A stretch of 64,000 nt of DNA from Sphingomonas oleivorans (GTDB taxonomy: Bacteria > Pseudomonadota > Alphaproteobacteria > Sphingomonadales > Sphingomonadaceae), in assembly GCF_003050615.1 (NCBI RefSeq), contig NZ_NWBU01000010.1, positions 591,165-655,164 on the forward strand. The letters run 5' to 3'. This document shows, piece by piece, positions 56,104-63,241 of this stretch. A program made the translations under genes and the position numbers. Below the pieces are notes generated by a model, which was given only the letters and a program-made list of their open reading frames with translations, was not told the origin of the DNA and searched no databases. Each line of letters starts with the position of its first letter. The stretch's first letter is position 1.

Positions 56104-56544
56104 TCAAGCACAGCTCGCTTTTTCGTTCAGGACAATCTCCAACGAATGGTTTTCGACCAGTTCCTCATCGAAGAGTGGCGGGCAAGGCAACTTAGCGGAT
56201 GGACATTCGCGCCGCTCCAACCGCCGGCTCCAAATGAGCGACGTGCGACGATGGCGTCTCCGCACTTCAAGTATTGGTATGGTGCAAACCTTTCTCCGTT
56301 CCCGCTCCCTGACAGGATCGAGGCCGGTGCGGACCATCCTGCGCAGTGCCGCAGCCATTTGGCGCGCATCTGCCAGCGAGAGGTCATGCGCTGGTCCGAG
56401 GCCGAAGTCGCGTCGGCACCCCTTGTGCTGCATGCGCAGGACCCACGAGCGGGAGCCGCTCTCGCGGACAACCAAGTATAGACCATAAATGTCAGCGTGA
56501 CGCCCGGGACCGGCAGTGCGAACCTTGAGCGCGGTAAGCGGCAT
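56104..56544 (-). pseudogene. Truncated P4-type (DUF4102) tyrosine integrase
   Basis: From ATG 56544 the first 85 residues or so match the N-terminal arm-binding DUF4102 domain of phage P4-like integrases: MPLTALKVRTAGPGRHADIY, GLYLVVRESGSRSWVLR, LGPAHDLSLADARQMAAALR, TGLDPVRERERRK. After about residue 88 similarity is lost, and the catalytic R-H-R-Y domain is absent. Its start lies 151 bp from the 15-bp repeat at 56695, as expected for an integrase beside its attachment site. The break joins the IS630 remnant, suggesting IS insertion and deletion removed the rest. Confidence 0.85.
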
Positions 56545-56694
56545 CAGCGTGCTCCGAAATCCCACATTCCGTCCCACACATTGTGCCGGATTTGGTGAGC
56601 TTCAGTGGGACCAAATGGCTCCGAGCCTGTTAGCTCAATCCAGTAATATCGATGGGTGAGACGTCCTGACTGCTAATGGGACTTCGGTTGCCTA

Positions 56695-56709
56695 CCGTAG
56701 GGGTCACCA
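56695..56709 (+). repeat. attR: duplicate of the tRNA-Glu 3' end
   Basis: CCGTAGGGGTCACCA, identical over 15 bases to 51825-51839. The preceding base and the rest of the T-arm differ, so it is not a second tRNA gene. Confidence 0.82.
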
Positions 56710-56883
56710 TTCCTTGTTTTACAAGGGCTTAGCGGATTTTGAGGCTATGTAGTCGCACACCTTTGTCTCGCACAAACTACGCTGCCTAATAGACGCCATT
56801 GCCCTAGCAGCGCCGATTTGGCATTAGTGCCGTGCGGCACGGTAAATCCCGTCGGCCTGCATGCCGACCGGAAGGTCCTGGGG

Positions 56884-57501
56884 ATGCACGGCGTGTCCGC
56901 CGGCTACGAACCAGCACACCTGCTATTTCAGCACGTAGACCTCAGCATGACCGGTCCCAAGCGCGTCGCGATCGTCGGACGCAACGGCATCGGTAAGAGC
57001 ACGCTGCTCAAGCTCGTCTCGGGCGAGCTGGCGCCTATGGCCGGGCAAGTCGTGGTCGGAGTGTCAACCGCCATGATCGACCAGCACGTCTCCTTCCTCA
57101 ACCCGGCGGCGTCGATCCTGGATAACTTCCGCGCCCTCAACCCCGAGGCTGACGAGGACAACTGCCGGTCGATCCTCGCGGGCTTCCTCTTCCGGGCGGA
57201 CGCCGCCCTCCAGATCGTTGGCACACTCAGCGGTCGGCAGATGTTACGTGCGGGCCTTGTATGTCGACTAGGTAGCCTGCGACCGCCCGAGCTGCTCATC
57301 CTCGACGAGCCGACCAACCACCTCGACATCGACTCGATCCACGCGGTCGAGGTAGCTCTCCAAGCCTATGACGGCGCCATGCTCGTCGTGAGCCACGACG
57401 AAACCTTTCTCCAGAACATCTCCACCGAGCGCACGGTTCGCCTCGACGCGAGGGGCGCCGACGAGGCATCGGCACGGCACGACGGGAAGCGCGTGGGATG
57501 A
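56884..57501 (+). pseudogene. 5'-truncated ABC-F ATPase (second ABC domain only)
   Basis: Only the C-terminal nucleotide-binding domain of an ABC-F protein remains, about 205 residues. Walker A is GRNGIGKSTLLKLVSGELAP; Walker B is [16 protein letters not shown], with VVSHDETFL after it. The signature, normally LSGGQ, reads LSGRQMLRAG, and the following GG is also lost. The first ABC domain and linker are missing; the sequence upstream (from about 56818) has no homology. ABC-F proteins act on the ribosome and need both domains, so this is probably non-functional. Its stop overlaps the MFS start (ATGA). Confidence 0.78.
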
Positions 57502-58730
57502 CGCCCCCGACCTGGTATCGATCGCTCGGCAAGAAAGGGTGCACCGCGTTCTGGAGCTCGTACTCCGGATTCAGCATCGACGCCATGAACGTGCAGATCT
57601 ACGCCTTCGTGCTCCCGGCGCTGCTTGCGCTATGGGAACTAACGCCTTCAGCCGCCGGCCTTCTGGCGTCCGCAGCCCTGATCTCCGGGTCTGCTGGTGG
57701 TTGGCTCGCCGGATCGCTCTCCGATCGCATCGGCCGGATCCGGGTCCTGCGCGTCTCCATCCTCTGGCTCGCCGTGTCGACGACATTTTGCGGGTTTGCG
57801 CGCAGCTATGACGAACTCCTGATCGCGCGTCTGATCCAGGGCTTCGGTTTCGGCGCCGAATGGGCGGTCGGTGTCGTCTTCATGAGCGAGATCGCACAAG
57901 CTGCAACCCGCGGACGCGTTCTAGGCACGCTGCAGAGCGCCTGGGCGGCCGGCTGGGCGCTGGCAGCAGCGATCACGTCGGTCTCGCTCGCGCTCCTGCC
58001 GCCCGACACCGGCTGGCGTATCGCCTTCTTCGTGGGGCTCTTGCCGGCGCTGGTGCTATTCCGAGTCCGATCGGGCATGGACGACACACCCGTCTTCGAC
58101 GCCGCGGGGTCGCGCCAGGCATGGCACCGGATCTTCTCGCGCGAAGTCCGGGGCAACACCGTGAAGGGTAGCCTCCTCGCGACCGGCACGCACGGGGGCT
58201 ATTGGGCGATCGCGACATGGTGGCCGACGATGCTGCGGCTCGAGCGCGGGATGTCGGCGTTGGAGACCACCGTCCACATGGCGACGCTGATCGGCGGATC
58301 CTTCCTCGGATACGTGCTTGGCGCCTGGCTAAGCGACCATGCGGGCCGTCGGGCGACCTTGGGAGGCTTCGCGTTCGCCGGCATCGTCGTCGTGCTCGCC
58401 GCGACGCAGCTCCGGCTGAGCGATGCCGTGCTTCTGGCCCTCAGTCCCGTGCTCGGCCTTTTCGCTCTTGGGATCTACAGCGCCGTGGGCCCGGTACTGA
58501 CCGAGCTTTACCCGACATCGCTGCGCGGTTCGGGCATGGGCTTCTGCTACAATATCGGCCGCGGACTGGCAGGCGTCACGCCGCTGGCGGTCGGGGGCAG
58601 CATCGCAGCGCTCGGATATGCCCAAGCCATCGGCCTCTATGTCGCGGCCTCCTACGGTGCCGTTCTGTTCGCCACCGCGCTGTTGCAGGAGACCCGCGGC
58701 ATCGATCTCGTCGCGAGCCAGAGCGCCTAG
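57498..58730 (+). CDS. MFS transporter (aromatic acid/sugar-acid symporter type)
   Basis: A 410-residue transporter with about twelve transmembrane helices. MFS signature motifs are in AGSLSDRIGRIRVLR (loop 2-3) and LSDHAGRRATLGG (loop 8-9); LIQGFGFGAEWAVGVVFMSEIA is the fourth-helix region typical of the AAHS/metabolite:H+ symporter families. It is coupled to the preceding ABC-F remnant by an ATGA overlap. The substrate is not determinable, though the neighbours suggest small organic compounds. Confidence 0.9.
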   Translation: MTPPTWYRSLGKKGCTAFWSSYSGFSIDAMNVQIYAFVLPALLALWELTPSAAGLLASAALISGSAGGWLAGSLSDRIGRIRVLRVSILWLAVSTTFCGFARSYDELLIARLIQGFGFGAEWAVGVVFMSEIAQAATRGRVLGTLQSAWAAGWALAAAITSVSLALLPPDTGWRIAFFVGLLPALVLFRVRSGMDDTPVFDAAGSRQAWHRIFSREVRGNTVKGSLLATGTHGGYWAIATWWPTMLRLERGMSALETTVHMATLIGGSFLGYVLGAWLSDHAGRRATLGGFAFAGIVVVLAATQLRLSDAVLLALSPVLGLFALGIYSAVGPVLTELYPTSLRGSGMGFCYNIGRGLAGVTPLAVGGSIAALGYAQAIGLYVAASYGAVLFATALLQETRGIDLVASQSA

Positions 58731-58769
58731 TGGCGCTCGCCCCTTGTTGACCGTGACCGAGCCCGGCTG

Positions 58770-59216
58770 TCAAAAGCCGAGTTCGGAGAGAGAGGGGTGA
58801 TCGCTCGGCCTAGGTCCTGCTGCCCAGCGCAGGACGCGCTCATGCTCCTGGATGGCGTGCTCGTTGGCCGAGGTGAAGCGGCGCCTAACAAGGCCGGCCT
58901 CATCGAACTCCATCTCCTCGCAGCCGTACACCCTGAACCACAAGCCGCTGTCGTTGCGGAATTCGGAGGCGAACCGGAGCGAGAGCTGGCGTTCCCCTTC
59001 CGCCCAGGGCTCGAAGATCATGCGCTGATCTATCTCCCGCCTCATCTGGCGCTCGACGTAGGTCCTGACCTGCTCGCGCCCCCAGAGGAAGTAGACGCGG
59101 TTGCGCCACTGGCAGTCTATCGTGTTGCTCAGGACGATCGTGTCGCAGCTGCGCGTATTCCAGGCGCATTCAGCGTCGCGGACCCGCTGCTGCATGGCCG
59201 GACTCAATCGGGACAT
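58770..59216 (-). CDS. DUF1348 / NTF2-like protein
   Basis: A 148-residue protein of the SnoaL/NTF2-like fold, DUF1348 family. Characteristic stretches are ECAWNTRSCDTIVLSNTIDC, WRNRVYFLWGREQVRTYVER, SLRFASEFRNDSGLWFRVYG and NEHAIQEHERVLRW. Start 59216 (MSRLSPAMQ) has GGAAG upstream; longer starts are possible. The function of the family is unknown; it often accompanies stress or detoxification genes. Convergent with the MFS gene, 39 bp apart. Confidence 0.85.
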   Translation of the reverse strand: MSRLSPAMQQRVRDAECAWNTRSCDTIVLSNTIDCQWRNRVYFLWGREQVRTYVERQMRREIDQRMIFEPWAEGERQLSLRFASEFRNDSGLWFRVYGCEEMEFDEAGLVRRRFTSANEHAIQEHERVLRWAAGPRPSDHPSLSELGF

Positions 59217-59497
59217 CTGGACTTCCATCATAATCCAAGAAGCGAGCATTCCGCCTTCCGCGCCCGGTCGCCCAAGAGCCGTCGACGTCCGCTCACGTCG
59301 ATAATGGCGCTCCTCGCCGAAGATGCCAGTTAGTTGGTGTTAGTTCGTTCGAGCGGCCCTGTCCGCCCCCACATCCGGACGGAACGGCTCGCCCGGTCCT
59401 GGCCGCTCACAGGACATCACAGCGATTAACGAGCGCAGCCCGCACCTCGCGCGTATCCCAGCCACATACCCGAACGCCCTTGGAAGGGAGAAGAAAC

Positions 59498-60538
59498 ATG
59501 AATGAGCAGCTTGAGATCGCCGACCCCCGTCGTCGGGAATTCGTGCAGGTCGCCGCAGCCGTGGCGGCGACTCTGATGGCGGGGGCTGGCACCGTGCAGA
59601 CGGCGGCCGCAAGAACGATGCCGTCGCGCGCCGCAGCACCGTTGGGGCCAATCAAGCAGGTCGACGCCGGCGTCCTCAAGATCGGCTATGTCGACATGGG
59701 TCCGGCGAGCGGCGCGCCGATCCTGCTCTTCCATGGTTGGCCATACGATATCCACGCCTTCGCAGAGGTCGCCCCGCTGCTGGTGGCAAAGGGCCACCGC
59801 GTCATCATCCCGCATCTACGCGGCCACGGCACGACGGTCTTCCGCTCGGCATCGGATCCGCGCAACGCCCAGCAGGCCGCACTTGGCGCCGACGGCATCG
59901 CGCTGATGGATGCACTGGGCATCCGCCAGGCGGTCGTCGCGGGCTTCGACTGGGGCGCACGCACAGCCGACATCATGGCGGCGCTTTGGCCGGAACGATG
60001 CAAGGCGCTGGTCTCGGTCAGCGGCTATCTGATCGGTAGCCAGGCCGGGAACGCCAAGCCGCTGCCCCCGGCTCAGGAGCTTCAGTGGTGGTATCAATTC
60101 TACTTCGCTACCGAGCGAGGCAAGGCGGGCTACGCCGCGAACACCAATGCCTTCAATCGCCAGATCTGGCAGCTCGCCTCGCCCCAATGGAAGTTCGACG
60201 ATGCGACGTTCGAGCGCTCGGCGGCATCCTTCGCGAACCCCGACCACGTCGCGATCGTGATTCACAACTACCGCTGGAGGCTCGGCCTTGCTGAGGGCGA
60301 ACGGAAGTTCGACGATCTGGAGGCCAAGCTGGCGGCTGGGCCTCCGATCACGATCCCGTCGATCACGATGGAGGGTGATGCGAACGGTGCGCCGCACCCG
60401 GACCCGACCATGTATCGCGCGAAGTTCACCGGTCCCTACGATCACCGGCTCATCACCGGCGGCATCGGCCACAACCTTCCCCAGGAAGCGCCGGCAGCGT
60501 TCGCCCAGGCCGTGCTGCACGCCGCCAAACTGGCGTGA
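59498..60538 (+). CDS. Tat-exported epoxide-hydrolase-like alpha/beta hydrolase
   Basis: A 346-residue hydrolase. The N-terminus has a twin-arginine signal (DPRRREFVQVAAAVAATLMA). The fold shows LLFHGWPYDIHAFAEV (oxyanion HGWP), a nucleophile elbow with Asp instead of Ser (VAGFDWGARTADIMA), and a catalytic His in GGIGHNLPQEAP. An Asp nucleophile is expected for epoxide hydrolases and haloalkane dehalogenases. ATG 59498 follows GGAAGGGAG. It lies 43 bp before the cytochrome P460 gene and is likely co-transcribed with it. Confidence 0.88.
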   Translation: MNEQLEIADPRRREFVQVAAAVAATLMAGAGTVQTAAARTMPSRAAAPLGPIKQVDAGVLKIGYVDMGPASGAPILLFHGWPYDIHAFAEVAPLLVAKGHRVIIPHLRGHGTTVFRSASDPRNAQQAALGADGIALMDALGIRQAVVAGFDWGARTADIMAALWPERCKALVSVSGYLIGSQAGNAKPLPPAQELQWWYQFYFATERGKAGYAANTNAFNRQIWQLASPQWKFDDATFERSAASFANPDHVAIVIHNYRWRLGLAEGERKFDDLEAKLAAGPPITIPSITMEGDANGAPHPDPTMYRAKFTGPYDHRLITGGIGHNLPQEAPAAFAQAVLHAAKLA

Positions 60539-60581
60539 TGAGCGCCGCGGCGGCATCCCGCACTGAACCGAGGAGTATGCC

Positions 60582-61115
60582 ATGAAGAGAATTGGCGCAT
60601 GCGCGCTCGGCCTCGCGACGATCGTGTTCGGCATCTCGGCGGTCGCCGCCGCCCAGCGAAAAGACGACCTGAGGTCGCCGATCTACGGCGTGAAGCTGCC
60701 TAAGGGCTATCGCGACTGGAAGCTGATCAGCGTCGCGCAGGAAAACGGTAAGAACAACGACATTCGCGCCATCCTCGGAAATGAGATCGCGGTGAAGGCC
60801 TTCAGGGAGGGTAAGCGCCCCTTCCCGGATGGGACGATTATCGTCCGGCTCGCATGGCGCTACCAGTCCTCATATCGCAACGACGCGGTGTTCCTGGCGC
60901 CTCAGTCCTTCGTGGCGGGACCGCCCACCAACATCCAGGTGAGCGTGAAGGACTCCAAGCGCTACGCCGCGACGGGAGGCTGGGGCTACGGTCAGTTTGA
61001 GGGTGAACTGCCGAACAGGGACCCGGCCGTCGTGCAGGCGTGCTTCGCCTGCCACGTGAAGCTGGAGAAGCTCGAGCACGGTGCCGACTTCGTTTTCACC
61101 GGCTATTCGCAGTGA
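60582..61115 (+). CDS. Cytochrome P460 family protein
   Basis: A 177-residue periplasmic protein with a signal peptide (MKRIGACALGLATIVFGISAVAAA). The C-terminal haem motif is CFACHVK (about residues 152-158), and PKGYRDWKLISVAQENGKN, FPDGTIIVRLAW and WGYGQFEG are family blocks. P460 haems oxidise hydroxylamine or NO, or bind NO-like ligands; other members appear in stress loci with unknown substrates. AGGAG lies just before the start. Confidence 0.9.
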   Translation: MKRIGACALGLATIVFGISAVAAAQRKDDLRSPIYGVKLPKGYRDWKLISVAQENGKNNDIRAILGNEIAVKAFREGKRPFPDGTIIVRLAWRYQSSYRNDAVFLAPQSFVAGPPTNIQVSVKDSKRYAATGGWGYGQFEGELPNRDPAVVQACFACHVKLEKLEHGADFVFTGYSQ

Positions 61116-61146
61116 GGGTTCGGCCGGTTTGAGCGCCTCCGACCGG

Positions 61147-61851
61147 CTACAGGGCGGCGGTCCCGTCTAGCCACGCCCTGAACAGAGCACTGTCCAGCAC
61201 GCCGAATGTCGTCGGCGTGCAATTGCGCTCGTGCCCGTAGCTAGCGCGGATCGATGTCGGCGGAGGCGATCTCCAGCATATGACCGACCAGCCACCGCTC
61301 GAAGCCGTGGGACGCGTCCACCTCTGGTGAAACTGGAGCCCCAGGGCGGTGCGGCCAATCGAGAATGCCTGGATCTCGCGCACTTCGGTCGAGACTAGCC
61401 GGGAGGCCCCAACCGCGATTTCGAACAGGTCGCCATGCCAATGGAGCACCTGGGCGTCTACGAGGTGCCTCAATGGTCCCGCCCTTCCAGCGTCCGTCAG
61501 CGTGACCGGCGCGAAGCCGATCTCCTTCTAACCCGTCGCCGATACGCTGGCACCAAGCGCCGCCGCCATGACCTGGGCACCGAGGCAGACGCCGAATGTC
61601 GGTGCGCCGCCGTCGAGACGCTTCCGGACAAACGCCAACTCGTCGGCCAGGGACGGGTCTTCCTTGGTCTCATAGACCCCGATCGGACCATCAAGTACGA
61701 CCAGCAGGCAAGCCGCATCCAGCCCGTCCTCGTCCCATGTATCCAACCCGACATCGTGGTAGCGCAATTCGTATACGGCCTCGACGAGCGGCTGCTCGAA
61801 GGTGCCAAGATCCTCAAAGGCGACGTGGCGCAGCGCGATGGCGGTTTTCAT
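61147..61851 (-). pseudogene. Class I glutamine amidotransferase, broken by a stop and frameshifts
   Basis: AGGAGG precedes ATG 61851 and the first 107 codons read as an intact GATase1 (GMP-synthase-like) N-terminus: KTAIALRHVAFEDLGTFEQP, VVLDGPIGVYETKEDPSLAD, with the catalytic Cys in FGVCLGAQVMAAAL. A TAG stop (61528-61530) then falls in GASVSATG-stop-KEIGFAP, after which homology continues in the same frame (VLHWHGDLFEIA, ALGLQFH). A missing base near 61327 moves PEVDASHGFERWLVGH to another frame, and a further shift before about 61200 restores FRAWLDG. Three lesions make it a pseudogene or an assembly error cluster. Confidence 0.85.
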
Positions 61852-61978
61852 GTGGAAACCTCCTGTCCTATGGCAGGCGGGTGATATGACCTCACGGCCG
61901 GCCACGCGATGGCATGACCGACCGTGAGCATGCGCGCCGGTTCTGGGGGCGACAGAGGGAGGACGCCGGCGCCGCACC

Positions 61979-62770
61979 TCAGCGGGCTGTCGCGGCCCGC
62001 TCGATCAGACTGGCGACCTCGGGGGCGTGCGAGACCATCACGACGTGCGACGCACCCTTGACCACGACCGTCTGTCGGGATTTCGCCCGCTCCGCCATGA
62101 AGCCCATGGCGGCGGGAGGTATGTTCTTGTCCTTGTCCCCGTAGATGAACCACGAGGGCGTGCTCCTCCACGCAGGCTCGGTCGACGCCTCCGACAGCGC
62201 CGCCTCGGCTATCGGACGCTGACCGGCGGCCATGAGCCGGGCCTCTGCCGCCGGCACGTCGGCCGCGAACTGGTCGTGGAACCGGGCCTGCAGGATGTAG
62301 AGGTCGTTGCCGCCCGAGGTGAGCTTCACCGGTGGGGCGAGCGTCGGACCCAGAGTGCTTCCTGGGAACTTGCCAGTCAGCCCCAGTGCGGTCTCTCCAG
62401 CCTCCGGCGCGAAGGCGGCGACAAAGACCAGCGCCTTCACGTTCGGCCGGCCTTCGGCCGCCTCGCTGATGACCGAGCCACCATAGGAGTGGCCGACGAG
62501 GACCACCGGACCGTCAATGCCCCTCACCACGTCTGCGATAACGTCGGCATCCGCACGGACGCCGCGCAGCGGGTTCGGAGCCGCGACGACCTTGTAGCCG
62601 TCACGCTCGAGGATGGTGATCACCCCGTTCCAGCTCGACGAGTCCGCGAACGCCCCGTGGACGAGCACGACCGTCGGCTTGGTGGGCTGGGAATCCGCGG
62701 GTAGTGCCTGGGCCGTCGAGGCGAGCAGCTCAGCGGCGAGCACGAGCCCGCCGGCAATGAACCTGTTCAT
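61979..62770 (-). CDS. Secreted alpha/beta hydrolase
   Basis: A 263-residue exported hydrolase. Signal peptide MNRFIAGGLVLAAELLASTAQA; oxyanion region VVLVHGAFADSSSWNGV; nucleophile elbow GHSYGGSVIS (Ser near residue 94); YGDKDKNIPP carries the acid and KGASHVVMVSHAP the catalytic His. Close relatives are annotated as esterase or EstC-like hydrolases of stress loci. On the same strand as, and 26 bp upstream-coupled to, no obvious partner except ohr, whose stop lies 27 bp before its start. Confidence 0.88.
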   Translation of the reverse strand: MNRFIAGGLVLAAELLASTAQALPADSQPTKPTVVLVHGAFADSSSWNGVITILERDGYKVVAAPNPLRGVRADADVIADVVRGIDGPVVLVGHSYGGSVISEAAEGRPNVKALVFVAAFAPEAGETALGLTGKFPGSTLGPTLAPPVKLTSGGNDLYILQARFHDQFAADVPAAEARLMAAGQRPIAEAALSEASTEPAWRSTPSWFIYGDKDKNIPPAAMGFMAERAKSRQTVVVKGASHVVMVSHAPEVASLIERAATAR

Positions 62771-62796
62771 GTGGATCTCCTCTTCGATGTCGCCAA

Positions 62797-63210
62797 TCAG
62801 GCGAGGGTGACGAGCGTGTCGATGTTGCCCTTGATTGCCTTCGAGTACGGGCAGGTGCGGTGCGCGGTCTCGATGATCTGGCGGGCAATTTCGGGATCGA
62901 CGCCGGGAACATGCACGTTCAGGCGCGCCGCGAGGGAGAAGCCGTCCGCGCCATGACGCAGCTCGACCTCGGCATCGATCGCCAGATCATCCGGCAGCGT
63001 GGTCCCCTTGGATTTCGCCGCGATCGCTATCGCACCTTCGAAGCAGGCCGACCACCCGGCGGCAAACAGTTGCTCCGGATTGACCCCCTGACCAAGCCCA
63101 CCGGGGGTCGAGAGCTTGAGATCGAGGCGACCATCCGAGCTGCGGGCGGTGCCATCGCGGCCGCCGGTCACATGGACGTTGGCCGTGTACAGGGTCTTGG
63201 TGTCGGGCAT
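62797..63210 (-). CDS. Organic hydroperoxide resistance protein (Ohr/OsmC family)
   Basis: Thiol peroxidase reducing organic hydroperoxides. The 137-residue protein has both reactive cysteines: the peroxidatic Cys in GWSACFEGAIAIAAK (about residue 54) and the resolving Cys in HRTCPYSKAIKGN near the C-terminus. KTLYTANVHVTGGRDGTARS and PEQLFAAGWSAC are typical Ohr rather than OsmC. ATG 63210 is preceded by AAGGAGGAG. It sits in a minus-strand run with the epoxide hydrolase upstream (31 bp) and the alpha/beta hydrolase downstream. No OhrR repressor is seen in the window. Confidence 0.93.
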   Translation of the reverse strand: MPDTKTLYTANVHVTGGRDGTARSSDGRLDLKLSTPGGLGQGVNPEQLFAAGWSACFEGAIAIAAKSKGTTLPDDLAIDAEVELRHGADGFSLAARLNVHVPGVDPEIARQIIETAHRTCPYSKAIKGNIDTLVTLA

Positions 63211-63241
63211 CGTTCTCCTCCTTCAGTGTGGATGCGGTGGA

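Larger units (their letters stand above)
51825..56709. mobile_element. Degenerate integrative element at tRNA-Glu
   Basis: Bounded by 15-bp direct repeats of the tRNA-Glu 3' end (51825-51839 and 56695-56709), so a 4.87-kb insertion. It contains a small secreted-protein gene, a TonB-dependent receptor, an IS630 transposase remnant and a truncated DUF4102-type integrase starting 151 bp inside the right repeat. Base composition inside is visibly more AT-rich than the left flank. With the integrase broken it should no longer be self-mobile. The element name and excision activity are unknown. Confidence 0.78.
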
